A stretch of 64,000 nt of DNA from CAWCDJ01 sp963778675 (GCA_963778675.1 CAVZVI010000011.1:558001-622000), one strand, 5' to 3'. Numbered from the stretch's first letter, positions 33,524 to 41,519 are shown. The notes: generated by a model not told the origin, from the letters alone. Program-made: numbers and translations.

Positions 33524-35251
33524 CTAGCGGAAGTTCTCCAGCAGCATCAGATTGGTCTCGCTCTGGTCCACTTTGGGATAGAGAATGTATTTTCCGTCGG
33601 GCGACACTGAGAAACTGTTGCCGCCGCGCAGGCGAAACACGACCGATTCTCTCTTCGCCGCGAAATCGTAGAACGAGATCGCCATGCCGCGGGTGCTGCG
33701 CTCGAATTCCAGATAATAGATTCCGTTATTCGCCGCCTGTATAGCGCTCCAGAACAGGTCGTGGTCGGGGACGAACGCTTCTTCGGCCTCGCCGCCCGCC
33801 GCCGGAACCCGCCAGATCCCCCGGCGCAAACGGAAGTACACGGTCTTGCCGTCGGCCGACACCACCGGCTGTCCCGCCCCCATCTCCCTGGCCAGCGGTT
33901 CGGGAGATCCGCCGTCCGCCGTCGCCTTCCAGACCTGACCGTGCGACTGGTAGAAGATGTGCTTTCCATCGCCCGAAAACACGGCGCCCGAGCCGCCGGC
34001 CAACAGGCGCTTCGGCCTGGCGCCGGCCACCGCTGCCACCGCGTAGATCTCCGATCCCTGGTCGCCGCTGGTGTCGAAGATGATCTGTTTGCTGTCGGCC
34101 GACCATTGCGGATGGCGCACCTGCGGGCCGTCGAAGTGCGTGACCTGGACCCGGTTCCGTCCCTCGGCGTCGCTCATCCAGACTTCATCGGAACCGGTCT
34201 GGTCGGAAATGTCCGCGATCTTCTGGCCGTCGGGCGAATACGCCGGCGAGGTCTCGCGGCCGTTCGAGCGGATCAGGGGCCGCTCCTCGGGCGCCGCCTG
34301 CGAATCGGAGAGGGCTGCCCGCCAGATGGAGGAAACCGTAGGGCTGTCGGTATACGCCAGAAGGTTCCCCGCCGGAGCCACGGCCGGCAGCACGGCGTGC
34401 CTGCCGGTAATATCGATAGGACGCGGAGCTCCGCCGTAAGCCGGAACCCGCCACAGGCGCCAGGCGCCGCCGAAGCGGTTCGCCGAGTAAACCAGGTCAT
34501 GGGAGTCGCGCGTCCACGAAATGCCGCGGATCGCCCGGTCGTCGAACGTCAGGCGCCGCAACGCTCCACCGGAAAGGTCGCACAGAAAGATATCGGCCCC
34601 CTCCGGTCCGCTACTGCGGACGAAGGCCAGGGTGGTTCCGTCGGGCGACACGGCGGGAGTGGAGTCGCCTTCACTGCCCTGCGGCGGATTCGTAATGCGC
34701 TTCGGCTCTCCGCCGCCGGCCGGCACGAGCGCCAGGAACGGCAGCTGCTTCTCGGATACCTGCACCACTACCAGCGACCGTCCGTCGGGAGCCCACGTTA
34801 CGGCCGGAAGCGGCTGGGCCTCGTCCACCTCCGCCGCAAACTCCGCGACCCGCTGTTCGTTTCCGCCATCCGCCCCGGTCACGATGTATGCGGTGCGCCC
34901 TTCTTCCAGCCTCTGGAATGCGATCTTCGTGCCGTCCGGCGACCAGACCGGCCCGACGTCGTTCCCCGGCCCCGAGGTCAACTGCCGCGGCGTGTCGGCG
35001 GTGACCGTCCGGATATAGATGTGGAACGGTTCCACCTTCGATCCGTCTCGTGCGCTGTAGGCGACCCGCTGCCCGTCGGGTGCGAAGGCCGGGTAGGCTT
35101 TCGTCCCCGCCTCCTTCGACAGAACGACGCGCTTCTGCGCCGCCGGCGGCCCGCTGGCCAGCCTTCCGAGGATCGTCACCACTCCGCCTACCGAACATAG
35201 GGCCAGCGCCAGCAATACCGCCGGCCGGCGGAAAAAGGAGCCAGAAGCCAT
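33524..35251 (-). CDS. TolB-like WD40 (PD40) beta-propeller protein, membrane-anchored
   Basis: This 575-residue protein has an N-terminal hydrophobic anchor or uncleaved signal (about 9-32) and a chain of PD40 repeats, recognised by repeated AxSPDGxxIAF-like motifs: AYPAFAPDGQRVAYSARD, GPVWSPDGTKIAFQRLE, PAVSPDGTTLAFVRS, SPAYSPDGQKIADIS, PQWSADSKQIIFDTS, FSGDGKHIFYQS and SVSPDGKYILYPK. At least seven to nine blades are present. In Acidobacteria such propellers often form the sensor half of Ser/Thr kinases, but here no kinase or DNA-binding domain precedes them. The function is presumably periplasmic protein or ligand binding. Its start is the ATG at 35251, with GATAAT eleven bases upstream. 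Confidence 0.88.
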   Translation of the reverse strand: MASGSFFRRPAVLLALALCSVGGVVTILGRLASGPPAAQKRVVLSKEAGTKAYPAFAPDGQRVAYSARDGSKVEPFHIYIRTVTADTPRQLTSGPGNDVGPVWSPDGTKIAFQRLEEGRTAYIVTGADGGNEQRVAEFAAEVDEAQPLPAVTWAPDGRSLVVVQVSEKQLPFLALVPAGGGEPKRITNPPQGSEGDSTPAVSPDGTTLAFVRSSGPEGADIFLCDLSGGALRRLTFDDRAIRGISWTRDSHDLVYSANRFGGAWRLWRVPAYGGAPRPIDITGRHAVLPAVAPAGNLLAYTDSPTVSSIWRAALSDSQAAPEERPLIRSNGRETSPAYSPDGQKIADISDQTGSDEVWMSDAEGRNRVQVTHFDGPQVRHPQWSADSKQIIFDTSGDQGSEIYAVAAVAGARPKRLLAGGSGAVFSGDGKHIFYQSHGQVWKATADGGSPEPLAREMGAGQPVVSADGKTVYFRLRRGIWRVPAAGGEAEEAFVPDHDLFWSAIQAANNGIYYLEFERSTRGMAISFYDFAAKRESVVFRLRGGNSFSVSPDGKYILYPKVDQSETNLMLLENFR

Positions 35252-35371
35252 GACTATTTCGTATTATCGCAGGATGCGTCTGAAGGCCAAGACGCAATCC
35301 GCCCGCGCGATGTTCCCTGAGCGGCCTTCAACACACCCCTGCCCGCCAGCGGCTACAATGAGATTTCCAGC

Positions 35372-36400
35372 ATGAAGCATCATCCTGTAGTTTTCATGGC
35401 GGTAGCGGCCGCTCTCACTCTCGTATCGTGCAAACACGCGCCGCCCGCCGGCGTGGCCGCGCAGGTAAACGGCCACTCCATCACCTACGCCGAACTCGAT
35501 CGGTACTACCAGACGCAGCAGCAGCAGGTTCCCGAAGGCTCCAGCGAAGATCTGGTCACGTCCCAGAAGCTGGAGCTGCTGAACAGCCTGATCACCAACG
35601 AGATCATGCTCCAGCGCGCCGAAAAGATGGGTCTCTCCGCGGTGGATGCCGATGTGGATACCGAGCTCAATAAGATGAAGGCTCCCTACACCAAGGAGGA
35701 CTTCGAAAAGCAGCTCGCCGCGAGGCACATGACCGTGGACGACCTGAGAGCCCAGCTCCGCCGGGAGTTGACCGTCAACAAGCTGATCAACAAGGAAATC
35801 ACCTCCCACATCGCCATTACCGACGCCGACGTGAAGGCGTTCTACGATGCCAACAAAGCCAGCTTCAATCTGCCCGAGCCGCAAGTTCACATCGCGCAGA
35901 TCGTGGTGACGCCCTTCCCCGACCCCAACGTGCGCAATCTGAAAAACAGCAAGGCGCAGAACGAAACCGAAGCCAAGACCAAGATATACGACCTGGCCGG
36001 CCGGCTGCAGCGCGGCGAAGACTTCAGCATGCTCGCCCAGAACTATTCGGAAGACCCCGCCACCGCGCCCAACGGCGGCGATATGGGGTTCATTCCGGCT
36101 TCCAACCTCGAGAAGGCCGGACCGGACCTCAAGCACCTCATCGATTCCCTGCAGCCCGGCGCGGTGTCACCGCCATTCCGGACGCAGGACGGCTACCGCA
36201 TCCTGAAGGTCATCTCGCGCGAGCCCGCCGGCCAGCGCGATCTGCAGGACCCGCGCGTGCAGCAGAACATTCGGGAAACCCTGCTCAACCGGAAGGACCA
36301 GCTGCTGCGCGCGGCCTATTACGAAGTGGCCCGCAACAGCGCGAAAGTCGAGAACTTCCTCGCTCGCAGCATCGTGGAAAATTCAGGGAAATCGAAGTAG
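35372..36400 (+). CDS. Parvulin-type peptidylprolyl isomerase lipoprotein (SurA/PrsA-like)
   Basis: The 342-residue protein has a lipoprotein signal with lipobox LVSC (Cys near residue 20), a SurA-N-like helical chaperone part (about 25-165) and a PpiC rotamase domain (about 170-290) with the parvulin features VHIAQIVVTPFPD, LQRGEDFSMLAQNYSEDPATAPNGGDMGFIP and SPPFRTQDGYRILKV. It should assist folding of periplasmic or outer-membrane proteins. It is one of two parvulins in the window; the other is at 40575-41519. TACAAT lies 12 bases before the ATG, predicting a very short leader. It is convergent with the exported methyltransferase, six bases apart. Confidence 0.93.
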   Translation: MKHHPVVFMAVAAALTLVSCKHAPPAGVAAQVNGHSITYAELDRYYQTQQQQVPEGSSEDLVTSQKLELLNSLITNEIMLQRAEKMGLSAVDADVDTELNKMKAPYTKEDFEKQLAARHMTVDDLRAQLRRELTVNKLINKEITSHIAITDADVKAFYDANKASFNLPEPQVHIAQIVVTPFPDPNVRNLKNSKAQNETEAKTKIYDLAGRLQRGEDFSMLAQNYSEDPATAPNGGDMGFIPASNLEKAGPDLKHLIDSLQPGAVSPPFRTQDGYRILKVISREPAGQRDLQDPRVQQNIRETLLNRKDQLLRAAYYEVARNSAKVENFLARSIVENSGKSK

Positions 36401-36406
36401 CGCGGG

Positions 36407-36955
36407 TTACCGCGTGTGCCCCATCTCGTACACGTAGATGGTGTGTTCCATGGTGCCGGTCTTGGCGTGCACCACCGCCTGCGGCTTCCAGCCTTTGATG
36501 GGAAACTGGTTCGAGACGACTCGCGAGCCCGGCTTGAGGTATTTCTCGAGGTTGGGCTTCAGGCGCTCGTTGGAACTGGTGAGGAAGAACATCGTGACGA
36601 CCGTCGCCGGGCTCAGGTCCACCCGGAACACGCTGTCTTCGATGATGCGGGCATGGTCTTCCAAGCCCAGGGCATGGATCCGCTGCTCCGCTTTGCGGCA
36701 CAGATCCGGCTGAAACTCCACGCCCACGGCATGCGCGCCGAACTTCTGGGCAGCCGTAATCACCACGCGGCCGTCGCCGCTGCCGAGGTCGTAAACCACA
36801 TCGTCGTGAGTCACTTTGCCGGCTTCGAGCATGCGCTCCACAATTCCCTGCGGCGTAGGGATATCCGGACCGAGATTCTCGAACGGATTGAATTTCTGGG
36901 CGAATCCCGGAAGGGCCGCTGAAGCTAACAGGAGCGTGATGGAAACGGCTCGCAT
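36407..36955 (-). CDS. Exported class I SAM-dependent methyltransferase
   Basis: This 182-residue protein has a signal peptide (MRAVSITLLLASAALPGFA) followed directly by a compact methyltransferase fold. Motif I is VVYDLGSGDGRVVITAAQKFG (about 54-74), then GVEFQPDLCRKAEQRI and the region TVVTMFFLTSSNERLKPNLEKYLKPGSRVVS. The layout resembles small Dot1/PrmA-like methyltransferases. The apparent export is unexplained, since SAM is not known to be available in the periplasm. It starts five bases after the stop of the hypothetical gene upstream, so the two are likely cotranscribed. The N-terminal half of another exported methyltransferase lies at the left window edge. Confidence 0.88.
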   Translation of the reverse strand: MRAVSITLLLASAALPGFAQKFNPFENLGPDIPTPQGIVERMLEAGKVTHDDVVYDLGSGDGRVVITAAQKFGAHAVGVEFQPDLCRKAEQRIHALGLEDHARIIEDSVFRVDLSPATVVTMFFLTSSNERLKPNLEKYLKPGSRVVSNQFPIKGWKPQAVVHAKTGTMEHTIYVYEMGHTR

Positions 36956-36960
36956 ACTAT

Positions 36961-38253
36961 CTACTGGGACGCGGCAGGGCCGCCGGACGTTCTACTGAAC
37001 TTCGATTTTACGATACGGCTGATGATCTCCGTCCACGAGAAAAACAGGTCTCGCGGCCGGCTGATCGTAAACTCCGAACCTCTGGCTGCCTTGACTGCGT
37101 AGCCGATCGCATCGCGCCAAGGATTCACCTGAGGGTTCAGGTTGTAGTTCATATAGAACACCGGTGTTTTGACGTCCGAAAGCTGTTTGAGGGTTTCATC
37201 GGAAAGGCCGCCATCGAGCATTACTTTAGGACCGGCGAAAATTACCGCATCCGGCGGCTGTTTGTCTTCCGTGAGTTCCTGGGTGATCAGGTTCCCGAGA
37301 AACTCCGAGTCTCCGTGCTTCTGGCTCAACTGTTTCAAATCCACCGTACCCAGGTTGAGCGACTTCAGCGCCTTTCCCAGGGCGGGAAAGTCGATCTGCG
37401 ACGCCGCCTCCTGGCGGTAGATCACCCGCTGCTCCTGCATGTTGAAGGCGACGATCGAGAACCGGGTGATGCGCGGCTCGCGCGCGATGTTCCGCAGAAT
37501 CGAGATCAGGGCGTTCAAGTCCAGGGGCTGGAGCGTGGCCGCGCCGGAATCCTGCGGCGCAAAGTTGACCACCACCTTCACGTTGAGAGGCGCATTGCGG
37601 CCCGCACGCTCTACCGGGGGCTCCTGCTTGAACGGCTCGGAATCGGCGACCTGCACGGCGTTGGGAGCGATGTCGAGCGCCATCTGTTTGTCCTTGGAGG
37701 GCAGGCTGGCATCGATATCCCAGTAGTCGGAGCAGACTCGCTCGGCCCGGTCGCGCATCAACCAGTCGATGTGATAATGCCCCTCGCCGACATCGAACGT
37801 ACCCTGCAGGTAGGCCGGACCACCGGCATCATCCGCGATGGGGGGCACTGCGATGTGCTGCGAGAAGTACACCGGCTCGTCCGGGTGCGCGTCGGGCGTG
37901 ACACGGAACACCATCGTGAGCAGGTTCTCCGATCCGGCCAGTTCCTTGAGCGGCACCGTCACTTCGTAGCCCGCATGGAACTTCAGGTCAAATCCCAACT
38001 CCGGTTTGACGGTCGTCACCGTACAAGGCAGGTCTTTGCGCACGTCCTGCGCTTCGAGCACGGCCGCATCGGACGTGAACAGACGTACCTCGCCGCCGGG
38101 CCTGGCGGTAGGCATGAACTCCTGGGCGCGGGCAATGCCATGCGCCGCCACGACGGCGCAGAGAAGCCCCAGGGCCTTGGGAATGAAGCAGCGTTCGTTC
38201 CACGACCTCGGCATCACCATTGCCGTCAGCACCTTAGTTTCCAACGTCGCCAT
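36961..38253 (-). CDS. Acidobacterial secreted protein of unknown function
   Basis: I do not recognise an assigned family for this protein of about 430 residues. It has a hydrophobic export signal ending near AAHGIARAQ, followed by a mostly beta first half and an alpha/beta second half: KVVVNFAPQD, ITRFSIVAFNMQEQRVIY and PDAVIFAGPKVM resemble the strands of a VWA-like fold, without a clear metal site. It is probably periplasmic. The first codon is uncertain (GTG at 38259, ATG at 38253 or ATG at 38214). It is followed after five bases by the exported methyltransferase, suggesting a shared process. The divergent neighbour is the molybdopterin oxidoreductase. Confidence 0.8.
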   Translation of the reverse strand: MATLETKVLTAMVMPRSWNERCFIPKALGLLCAVVAAHGIARAQEFMPTARPGGEVRLFTSDAAVLEAQDVRKDLPCTVTTVKPELGFDLKFHAGYEVTVPLKELAGSENLLTMVFRVTPDAHPDEPVYFSQHIAVPPIADDAGGPAYLQGTFDVGEGHYHIDWLMRDRAERVCSDYWDIDASLPSKDKQMALDIAPNAVQVADSEPFKQEPPVERAGRNAPLNVKVVVNFAPQDSGAATLQPLDLNALISILRNIAREPRITRFSIVAFNMQEQRVIYRQEAASQIDFPALGKALKSLNLGTVDLKQLSQKHGDSEFLGNLITQELTEDKQPPDAVIFAGPKVMLDGGLSDETLKQLSDVKTPVFYMNYNLNPQVNPWRDAIGYAVKAARGSEFTISRPRDLFFSWTEIISRIVKSKFSRTSGGPAASQ

Positions 38254-38369
38254 CCCCACGACTACTGATTACGTATTATGGCGCAATTTCGCCCCACCGC
38301 AAGACAGAAAACTGCTTAGCCCACCAAGAGAGCACCTGCTGTTGGATTCGACGTTGCGTAGCATAACTG

Positions 38370-38375
38370 TACAAT
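38370..38375 (+). promoter_or_regulatory. -10 element TACAAT, leaderless-type
   Basis: TACAAT is followed by CAGGAG and then the ATG at 38382. If transcription starts at the ATG, the GGAG would not be in the message; alternatively GGAG would serve the second ATG at 38391. Confidence 0.5.
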
Positions 38376-38381
38376 CAGGAG

Positions 38382-39041
38382 ATGTTCGGCATGGATCGCA
38401 GCAAGACGCAAGGGGATGAGATTCCGTCGCCCGCCCAGGCGCCCGCGGATGCGATCGTCAGCCCCGATACAGAGCGCTTCGAGCGGCTTCCGCCCGGACA
38501 GTCGCGGACACGCAAGTGGCCGGTGCTGGACGCCAGCGGTCCGCCCGCCATAGACCTCGCCACCTGGAAGTTCCAGATCCGCGGCCTGGTGGGTAAAGAA
38601 GTCGAGTGGAGTTGGGAGGAATTTGTAAAACTTCCACGAGTTCGGGTTTTCTCGGACTTCCACTGCGTCACGCGGTGGTCGCGCCTGGGAAATCTGTGGG
38701 AGGGTGTTTCCACGCGGGAATTGATCGGCCGCGCCGGAGGAGCACGGCCCGAAGCACGCTATGTCCTGGTGCGCGGTTTGGATCGCGGATGGACCACCAA
38801 CCTTCCGCTCGACGATTTTCTTGCCGGGGATTCCCTCGTCGCGCTTTCTCACGACGGGCAGCCCATCGCCAGCGAGCACGGCGGACCGGCCAGGCTGATT
38901 GTTCCCCGGCTGTATGCCTGGAAGAGCGCAAAGTGGGTAGCAGGAATCGAGTTGATGAAGGAGGATCGCCCGGGCTTCTGGGAGGCCAACGGCTATCACA
39001 TGCGCGGCGATCCATGGGCCGAAGAGCGCTACGGCGCGTAG
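38382..39041 (+). CDS. Sulfite oxidase-like molybdopterin oxidoreductase
   Basis: The 219-residue protein is a single molybdopterin-binding domain of the sulfite oxidase/YedY class. The molybdenum-ligating Cys is in FSDFHCVTRWSRLGNLWEG (about 85-103); TWKFQIRGLVGKEVEWSWEEF precedes it, and GPARLIVPRLYAWKSAKWVAGIEL (about 170-193) follows. It has no heme or dimerisation domain and no signal peptide, so it belongs to the short cytoplasmic sulfite oxidase-like group. It may reduce or oxidise a sulfur compound such as methionine sulfoxide or sulfite. The partner electron carrier is not encoded nearby. The start may be 38382 or 38391. Confidence 0.92.
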   Translation: MFGMDRSKTQGDEIPSPAQAPADAIVSPDTERFERLPPGQSRTRKWPVLDASGPPAIDLATWKFQIRGLVGKEVEWSWEEFVKLPRVRVFSDFHCVTRWSRLGNLWEGVSTRELIGRAGGARPEARYVLVRGLDRGWTTNLPLDDFLAGDSLVALSHDGQPIASEHGGPARLIVPRLYAWKSAKWVAGIELMKEDRPGFWEANGYHMRGDPWAEERYGA

Positions 39042-39057
39042 GAGAAAGACCCGCCGC

Positions 39058-39474
39058 CTACGCCGCCCCGGCCGTTCGCGTCTTCAAGCGGTAGCGTCCG
39101 GCATACTTCGCCCCGGGAGGCGCCGGCTCGATCAGGTGTTCCGCGTGAATCTCCGCCAGCATGCTGGTGACCTGTATACCGGAGGGGTCCAGTCCGTATG
39201 TCTGCAGAGACCGGCGCACCTCTTCCAGCCTCCCGGCATAAGCGGGAAACTCCACCAGGGTGGCGGCCTCCGACTCCTCGTGCTGATCCGGATAGCGGTA
39301 GACCATCACGGCATCGTGATAGATCTGCGGATTGATCGGGAAACTGACCTGGGCCAGGGATTCCAGCAGCAATTCCAGGTCGCGCGGGTTTATCGAAATC
39401 GAGACCGAAACCAGCTCTCCTTCGCGCCCACTCAGCGAAGGGTCGGCTGGTGCGGATCCAAGCCAGACGCTCAT
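39058..39474 (-). CDS. Conserved hypothetical protein of 138 residues
   Basis: I recognise no characterised domain. The protein is soluble, without a signal peptide, and looks like an alpha/beta fold: INPRDLELLLESLAQVSFPINPQIYHDA, VEFPAYAGRLEEVRRSLQTYGLD and IQVTSMLAEIHAEHLIEP suggest ferredoxin-like alternation. The ATG at 39474 has GGAGG seven bases upstream, which decides it against an in-frame start at 39516 that would run into a terminator. Upstream lies a promoter-hairpin-terminator unit at 39515-39670 on the same strand, so expression may depend on read-through or attenuation there. Confidence 0.78.
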   Translation of the reverse strand: MSVWLGSAPADPSLSGREGELVSVSISINPRDLELLLESLAQVSFPINPQIYHDAVMVYRYPDQHEESEAATLVEFPAYAGRLEEVRRSLQTYGLDPSGIQVTSMLAEIHAEHLIEPAPPGAKYAGRYRLKTRTAGAA

Positions 39475-39514
39475 CGAACCTCCAGCATCCGGCGAAGGCG
39501 GCTGTTCGAAGAAC

Positions 39515-39544
39515 AAAAAACCCTGGAGCCCAAAGGCGCCAGGG
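39515..39544 (-). terminator. Rho-independent terminator of the candidate RNA
   Basis: On the minus strand, arms CCCTGG and CCAGGG with an inner GCC/GGC pairing are followed by TTTTTT (39520 down to 39515). Confidence 0.75.
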
Positions 39545-39635
39545 TCGAAATGTTCTGAACAGACCGACTCGCCTTTAGCACTTTTTTTCGTGGTTGCAAT
39601 TAGCCGGGCGAAAGCGCCCTAAATCAATCCACGTC
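39515..39635 (-). ncRNA. Candidate small RNA or attenuated leader, unknown family
   Basis: On the minus strand a promoter at 39642-39670 (TTGCTT, 17 bases, TATGTT) should start a transcript near 39635. The transcript would contain a five-base stem CGTGG/CCACG (39629-39633 with 39589-39593) enclosing a GGGCG/CGCCC hairpin (39606-39619), then a single-stranded A-rich stretch, and it ends in a terminator with CCCTGG/CCAGGG arms (39521-39544) and six T residues. No protein frame fits. It ends about 40 bases before the hypothetical gene at 39474, so it is either a small RNA or a riboswitch-like leader. I do not recognise a known riboswitch core. Confidence 0.5.
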
Positions 39636-39641
39636 ACTTTC

Positions 39642-39670
39642 AACATACCATTTGTAAGATCTGTAAGCAA
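39642..39670 (-). promoter_or_regulatory. Sigma-70-type promoter of the candidate RNA
   Basis: TTGCTT (39670-39665) and TATGTT (39647-39642) on the minus strand are separated by exactly 17 bases. It is the best-spaced promoter I found in the window. Confidence 0.6.
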
Positions 39671-39711
39671 TAGATTTATTTGGGACGGAACTGTTGTAAT
39701 CTGAGAACCAT

Positions 39712-40254
39712 ATGAGGATGCTTACACTTAGCCTGTTGTCCGCAGCAGCTTTGTTCGCCCAGGCCATCCAGCCGCCGCACACACACCTGAAGGTGGGGGA
39801 CACGGCACCGGACTTCACGCTGCGCTCCACCACGGGCGAGACCGTGAAACTCTCTGATTTTCGAGGCAAGAGCGTCGTCGTCCTGGCGTTCTACCCGGCC
39901 GCCTTCACCGGTGGTTGAACCAAGGAATTCCAGGCATACCAGGCTGGTATTGCGAAATTCAACGAGACGGGCACCAAGGTTTTCGGAATCAGCACGGATA
40001 ACACTCCTTCCCAACGCGAATTCGCCGCCAAGAATAACATCACCGTCCCCATGCTGAGTGATTTCGCCAAGCGCGAAGTCTCGGCCGCCTACGGTGTATT
40101 GATCCCGGCGGCGGGGGTGGCCAACCGGGCTACCTTCGTGATCGACAAGGAAGGAAAAATCACCTACATCGAAGAAGGGAGTTCCGCCATCGACCCGACC
40201 GGCGCCAGCGACGCGTGCAGTCGCGAAGCGCACCGGGCGCAATCGAGGAAATAA
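39712..40254 (+). CDS. Selenocysteine-containing exported peroxiredoxin (AhpC/TSA, BCP-like), in-frame UGA
   Basis: Read through one TGA at 39916-39918, this gene gives a complete 180-residue peroxiredoxin. It has a signal peptide (about 1-18), KVGDTAPDFTLRSTTGETVKLSDFRGK, and then FYPAAFTGG-TGA-TKEF. The TGA replaces the peroxidatic Cys of the BCP/PrxQ motif T-x-G-C-T-K-E (residue 69), and everything after it keeps family homology (VFGISTDNTPSQREFAAKNN, PMLSDF, RATFVIDKEGKITYIEEG). Replacement of exactly this Cys, preserved coding on both sides, and a SECIS-like hairpin 23 bases after the TGA together indicate selenocysteine rather than a nonsense mutation. It would reduce peroxides in the periplasm. 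A C-terminal Cys in DACSR may act as resolving residue. An ATG at 39718 is an alternative start. No sel genes lie in this window. Confidence 0.88.
39934..39953 (+). promoter_or_regulatory. Candidate bacterial SECIS hairpin
   Basis: Arms GCA-TACCA (39934-39941) and TGGTA-T-TGC (39945-39953) form eight pairs with one bulged U and the loop GGC (39942-39944). The loop begins 23 bases after the TGA and has G in its first positions, matching the usual bacterial SECIS rules. Confidence 0.7.
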
Positions 40255-40261
40255 AGTCCGC

Positions 40262-40573
40262 TTACCCCGGGCATATCTCGGTGAGTTCGATGGTCAGCAC
40301 TGCGCCGCAGTTTGCGCACACCGCGTCATCGCCTGCCAGATAGACGGCGGTAGAATCGCACCTGGCGCAGGCCGCCGTGGGGTCCGCGGCCTCCGGCAGC
40401 GGGTCGGGCGGCATGATCGCAGAGATTGTGCGGCCCGTCGCGGACGTCACCGGCTCGAACGTCGTCCCGCAATCGGAGCATACGTGGTTGAAGCAGCAGT
40501 TGGGCGTGCAACTGTAGAACACGGCCTTCGAGCCGCACACGGGGCAGGCCAGTTCCAGCTTGCGCGTCGTCAC
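40262..40573 (-). CDS. Small zinc-ribbon protein
   Basis: This 103-residue protein carries two cysteine-based zinc ribbons. The first has CPVC near the N-terminus with CSDC about 22 residues later (plus CTPNCC between them). The second has CARC and CANC in the C-terminal third. Such ribbons usually bind nucleic acid or act as structural modules, and no specific function can be assigned. The start is a GTG at 40573, one base after the stop of the parvulin gene, so the two are translationally coupled. It is convergent with the selenoprotein gene, seven bases apart. Confidence 0.85.
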   Translation of the reverse strand: MTTRKLELACPVCGSKAVFYSCTPNCCFNHVCSDCGTTFEPVTSATGRTISAIMPPDPLPEAADPTAACARCDSTAVYLAGDDAVCANCGAVLTIELTEICPG

Positions 40574-40574
40574 G

Positions 40575-41519
40575 TTACTGTTTCTTGAGGTCGAAGAATG
40601 CCGGGTCGAGAACTACGGAAGTCTTCTTCTGCAGATCGTCCATGGCCTTCTGCGCGATCTCGGGACCGAGGCGCCGTTCCAACTCCGGCTTGACATCTTC
40701 GAGCGACTTCGTCCGTTTCGCCTCGAGCCGGATCAAATGGTATCCGAACTGTGTCTTGACCGGTTCGCTCAGTTCGCCGACGTTCAGTTTGAAAGCCGCT
40801 TCGTCGAAAGCCGGCACCATCTGGTTATGGCGGAAGAAGCCCAGGTCGCCGCCGCGCGAGGCGGTGCCGGTGTCGTCGGACTCTGCAATCGCCAGCGCCG
40901 CGAAATCCGCCCCGCCCACCAGCTTCTTGCGGATGTCCTGCGCCTTGGCCAGAGCCTCGGCATCGCTCAGGTCCTTCTCTCCCGGTTTCACGGCCAGTGG
41001 CGATCCCTGCATGCGGATCAGAATGTGGCGCGCCTGCACCTCTTCGAACTCCGCCTTGTGGGCGTCGTAATACTTCTGCAGCTCCGCATCGTCGACTTTG
41101 TTCTCTTTGCTGATCTCCTTGTAAGTCAGCCCCGCCAGCACATTGGTCTCCTCGAACAGGGCCTCCGATTTGTAAGTCGGCGTCTCGTCTAATTTGCGGC
41201 GCTTGCCTTCCTGGGCCAGCACCAGCATGCGCACCAGGTTGTCGGCAAACTGCTTACGCCCCGCCCCGCGGGCCGAAACCTGGTACTGGGCGGGCAATAC
41301 GCTGATGATCTGGTCGAACTGGGCGGCCGTGATCTTCATATCACCGACCGAGATCACCACCGTCTCCGGCGGAACCTCCGGCATTACGGGGGTTGACTTA
41401 TCAACCGAAAGGGTCACGCCGGGCTTCGGCGGGACTGCCTCTGCCGGCTTCGGCGGAGGCGTCTGGGCCAGTAGACAGGCCGCCGGGCACACCAACAGTA
41501 GGCAACGAAACAGGGTCAT
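40575..41519 (-). CDS. Periplasmic parvulin-type peptidylprolyl isomerase
   Basis: The 314-residue protein has a signal peptide (MTLFRCLLLVCPAACLLA), a Pro-rich spacer (about 20-50), a SurA/PrsA-like helical part (about 55-155) and a PpiC rotamase domain (about 160-275) with VQARHILIRM, LVGGADFAALAIAESDDTGTASRGGDLGFFRHNQMVPAFDEAAFKL-type parvulin segments and FGYHLIRLEA. It is expected to help fold exported proteins. TATGAT lies six bases before the ATG on its strand, with AAGGGA between them, so the message may be leaderless. The zinc-ribbon gene follows after one base. Confidence 0.93.
   Translation of the reverse strand: MTLFRCLLLVCPAACLLAQTPPPKPAEAVPPKPGVTLSVDKSTPVMPEVPPETVVISVGDMKITAAQFDQIISVLPAQYQVSARGAGRKQFADNLVRMLVLAQEGKRRKLDETPTYKSEALFEETNVLAGLTYKEISKENKVDDAELQKYYDAHKAEFEEVQARHILIRMQGSPLAVKPGEKDLSDAEALAKAQDIRKKLVGGADFAALAIAESDDTGTASRGGDLGFFRHNQMVPAFDEAAFKLNVGELSEPVKTQFGYHLIRLEAKRTKSLEDVKPELERRLGPEIAQKAMDDLQKKTSVVLDPAFFDLKKQ

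Noticed and set aside
39916..39918. TGA as a simple nonsense mutation of the peroxiredoxin
   Set aside because: It falls exactly on the catalytic Cys codon, flanking coding is intact and a SECIS-like hairpin follows. A random stop would not be expected to coincide with all three.
39676..40242. A 188-codon minus-strand frame over the peroxiredoxin gene
   Set aside because: It has no recognisable domain, whereas the plus strand gives a complete peroxiredoxin apart from the TGA.
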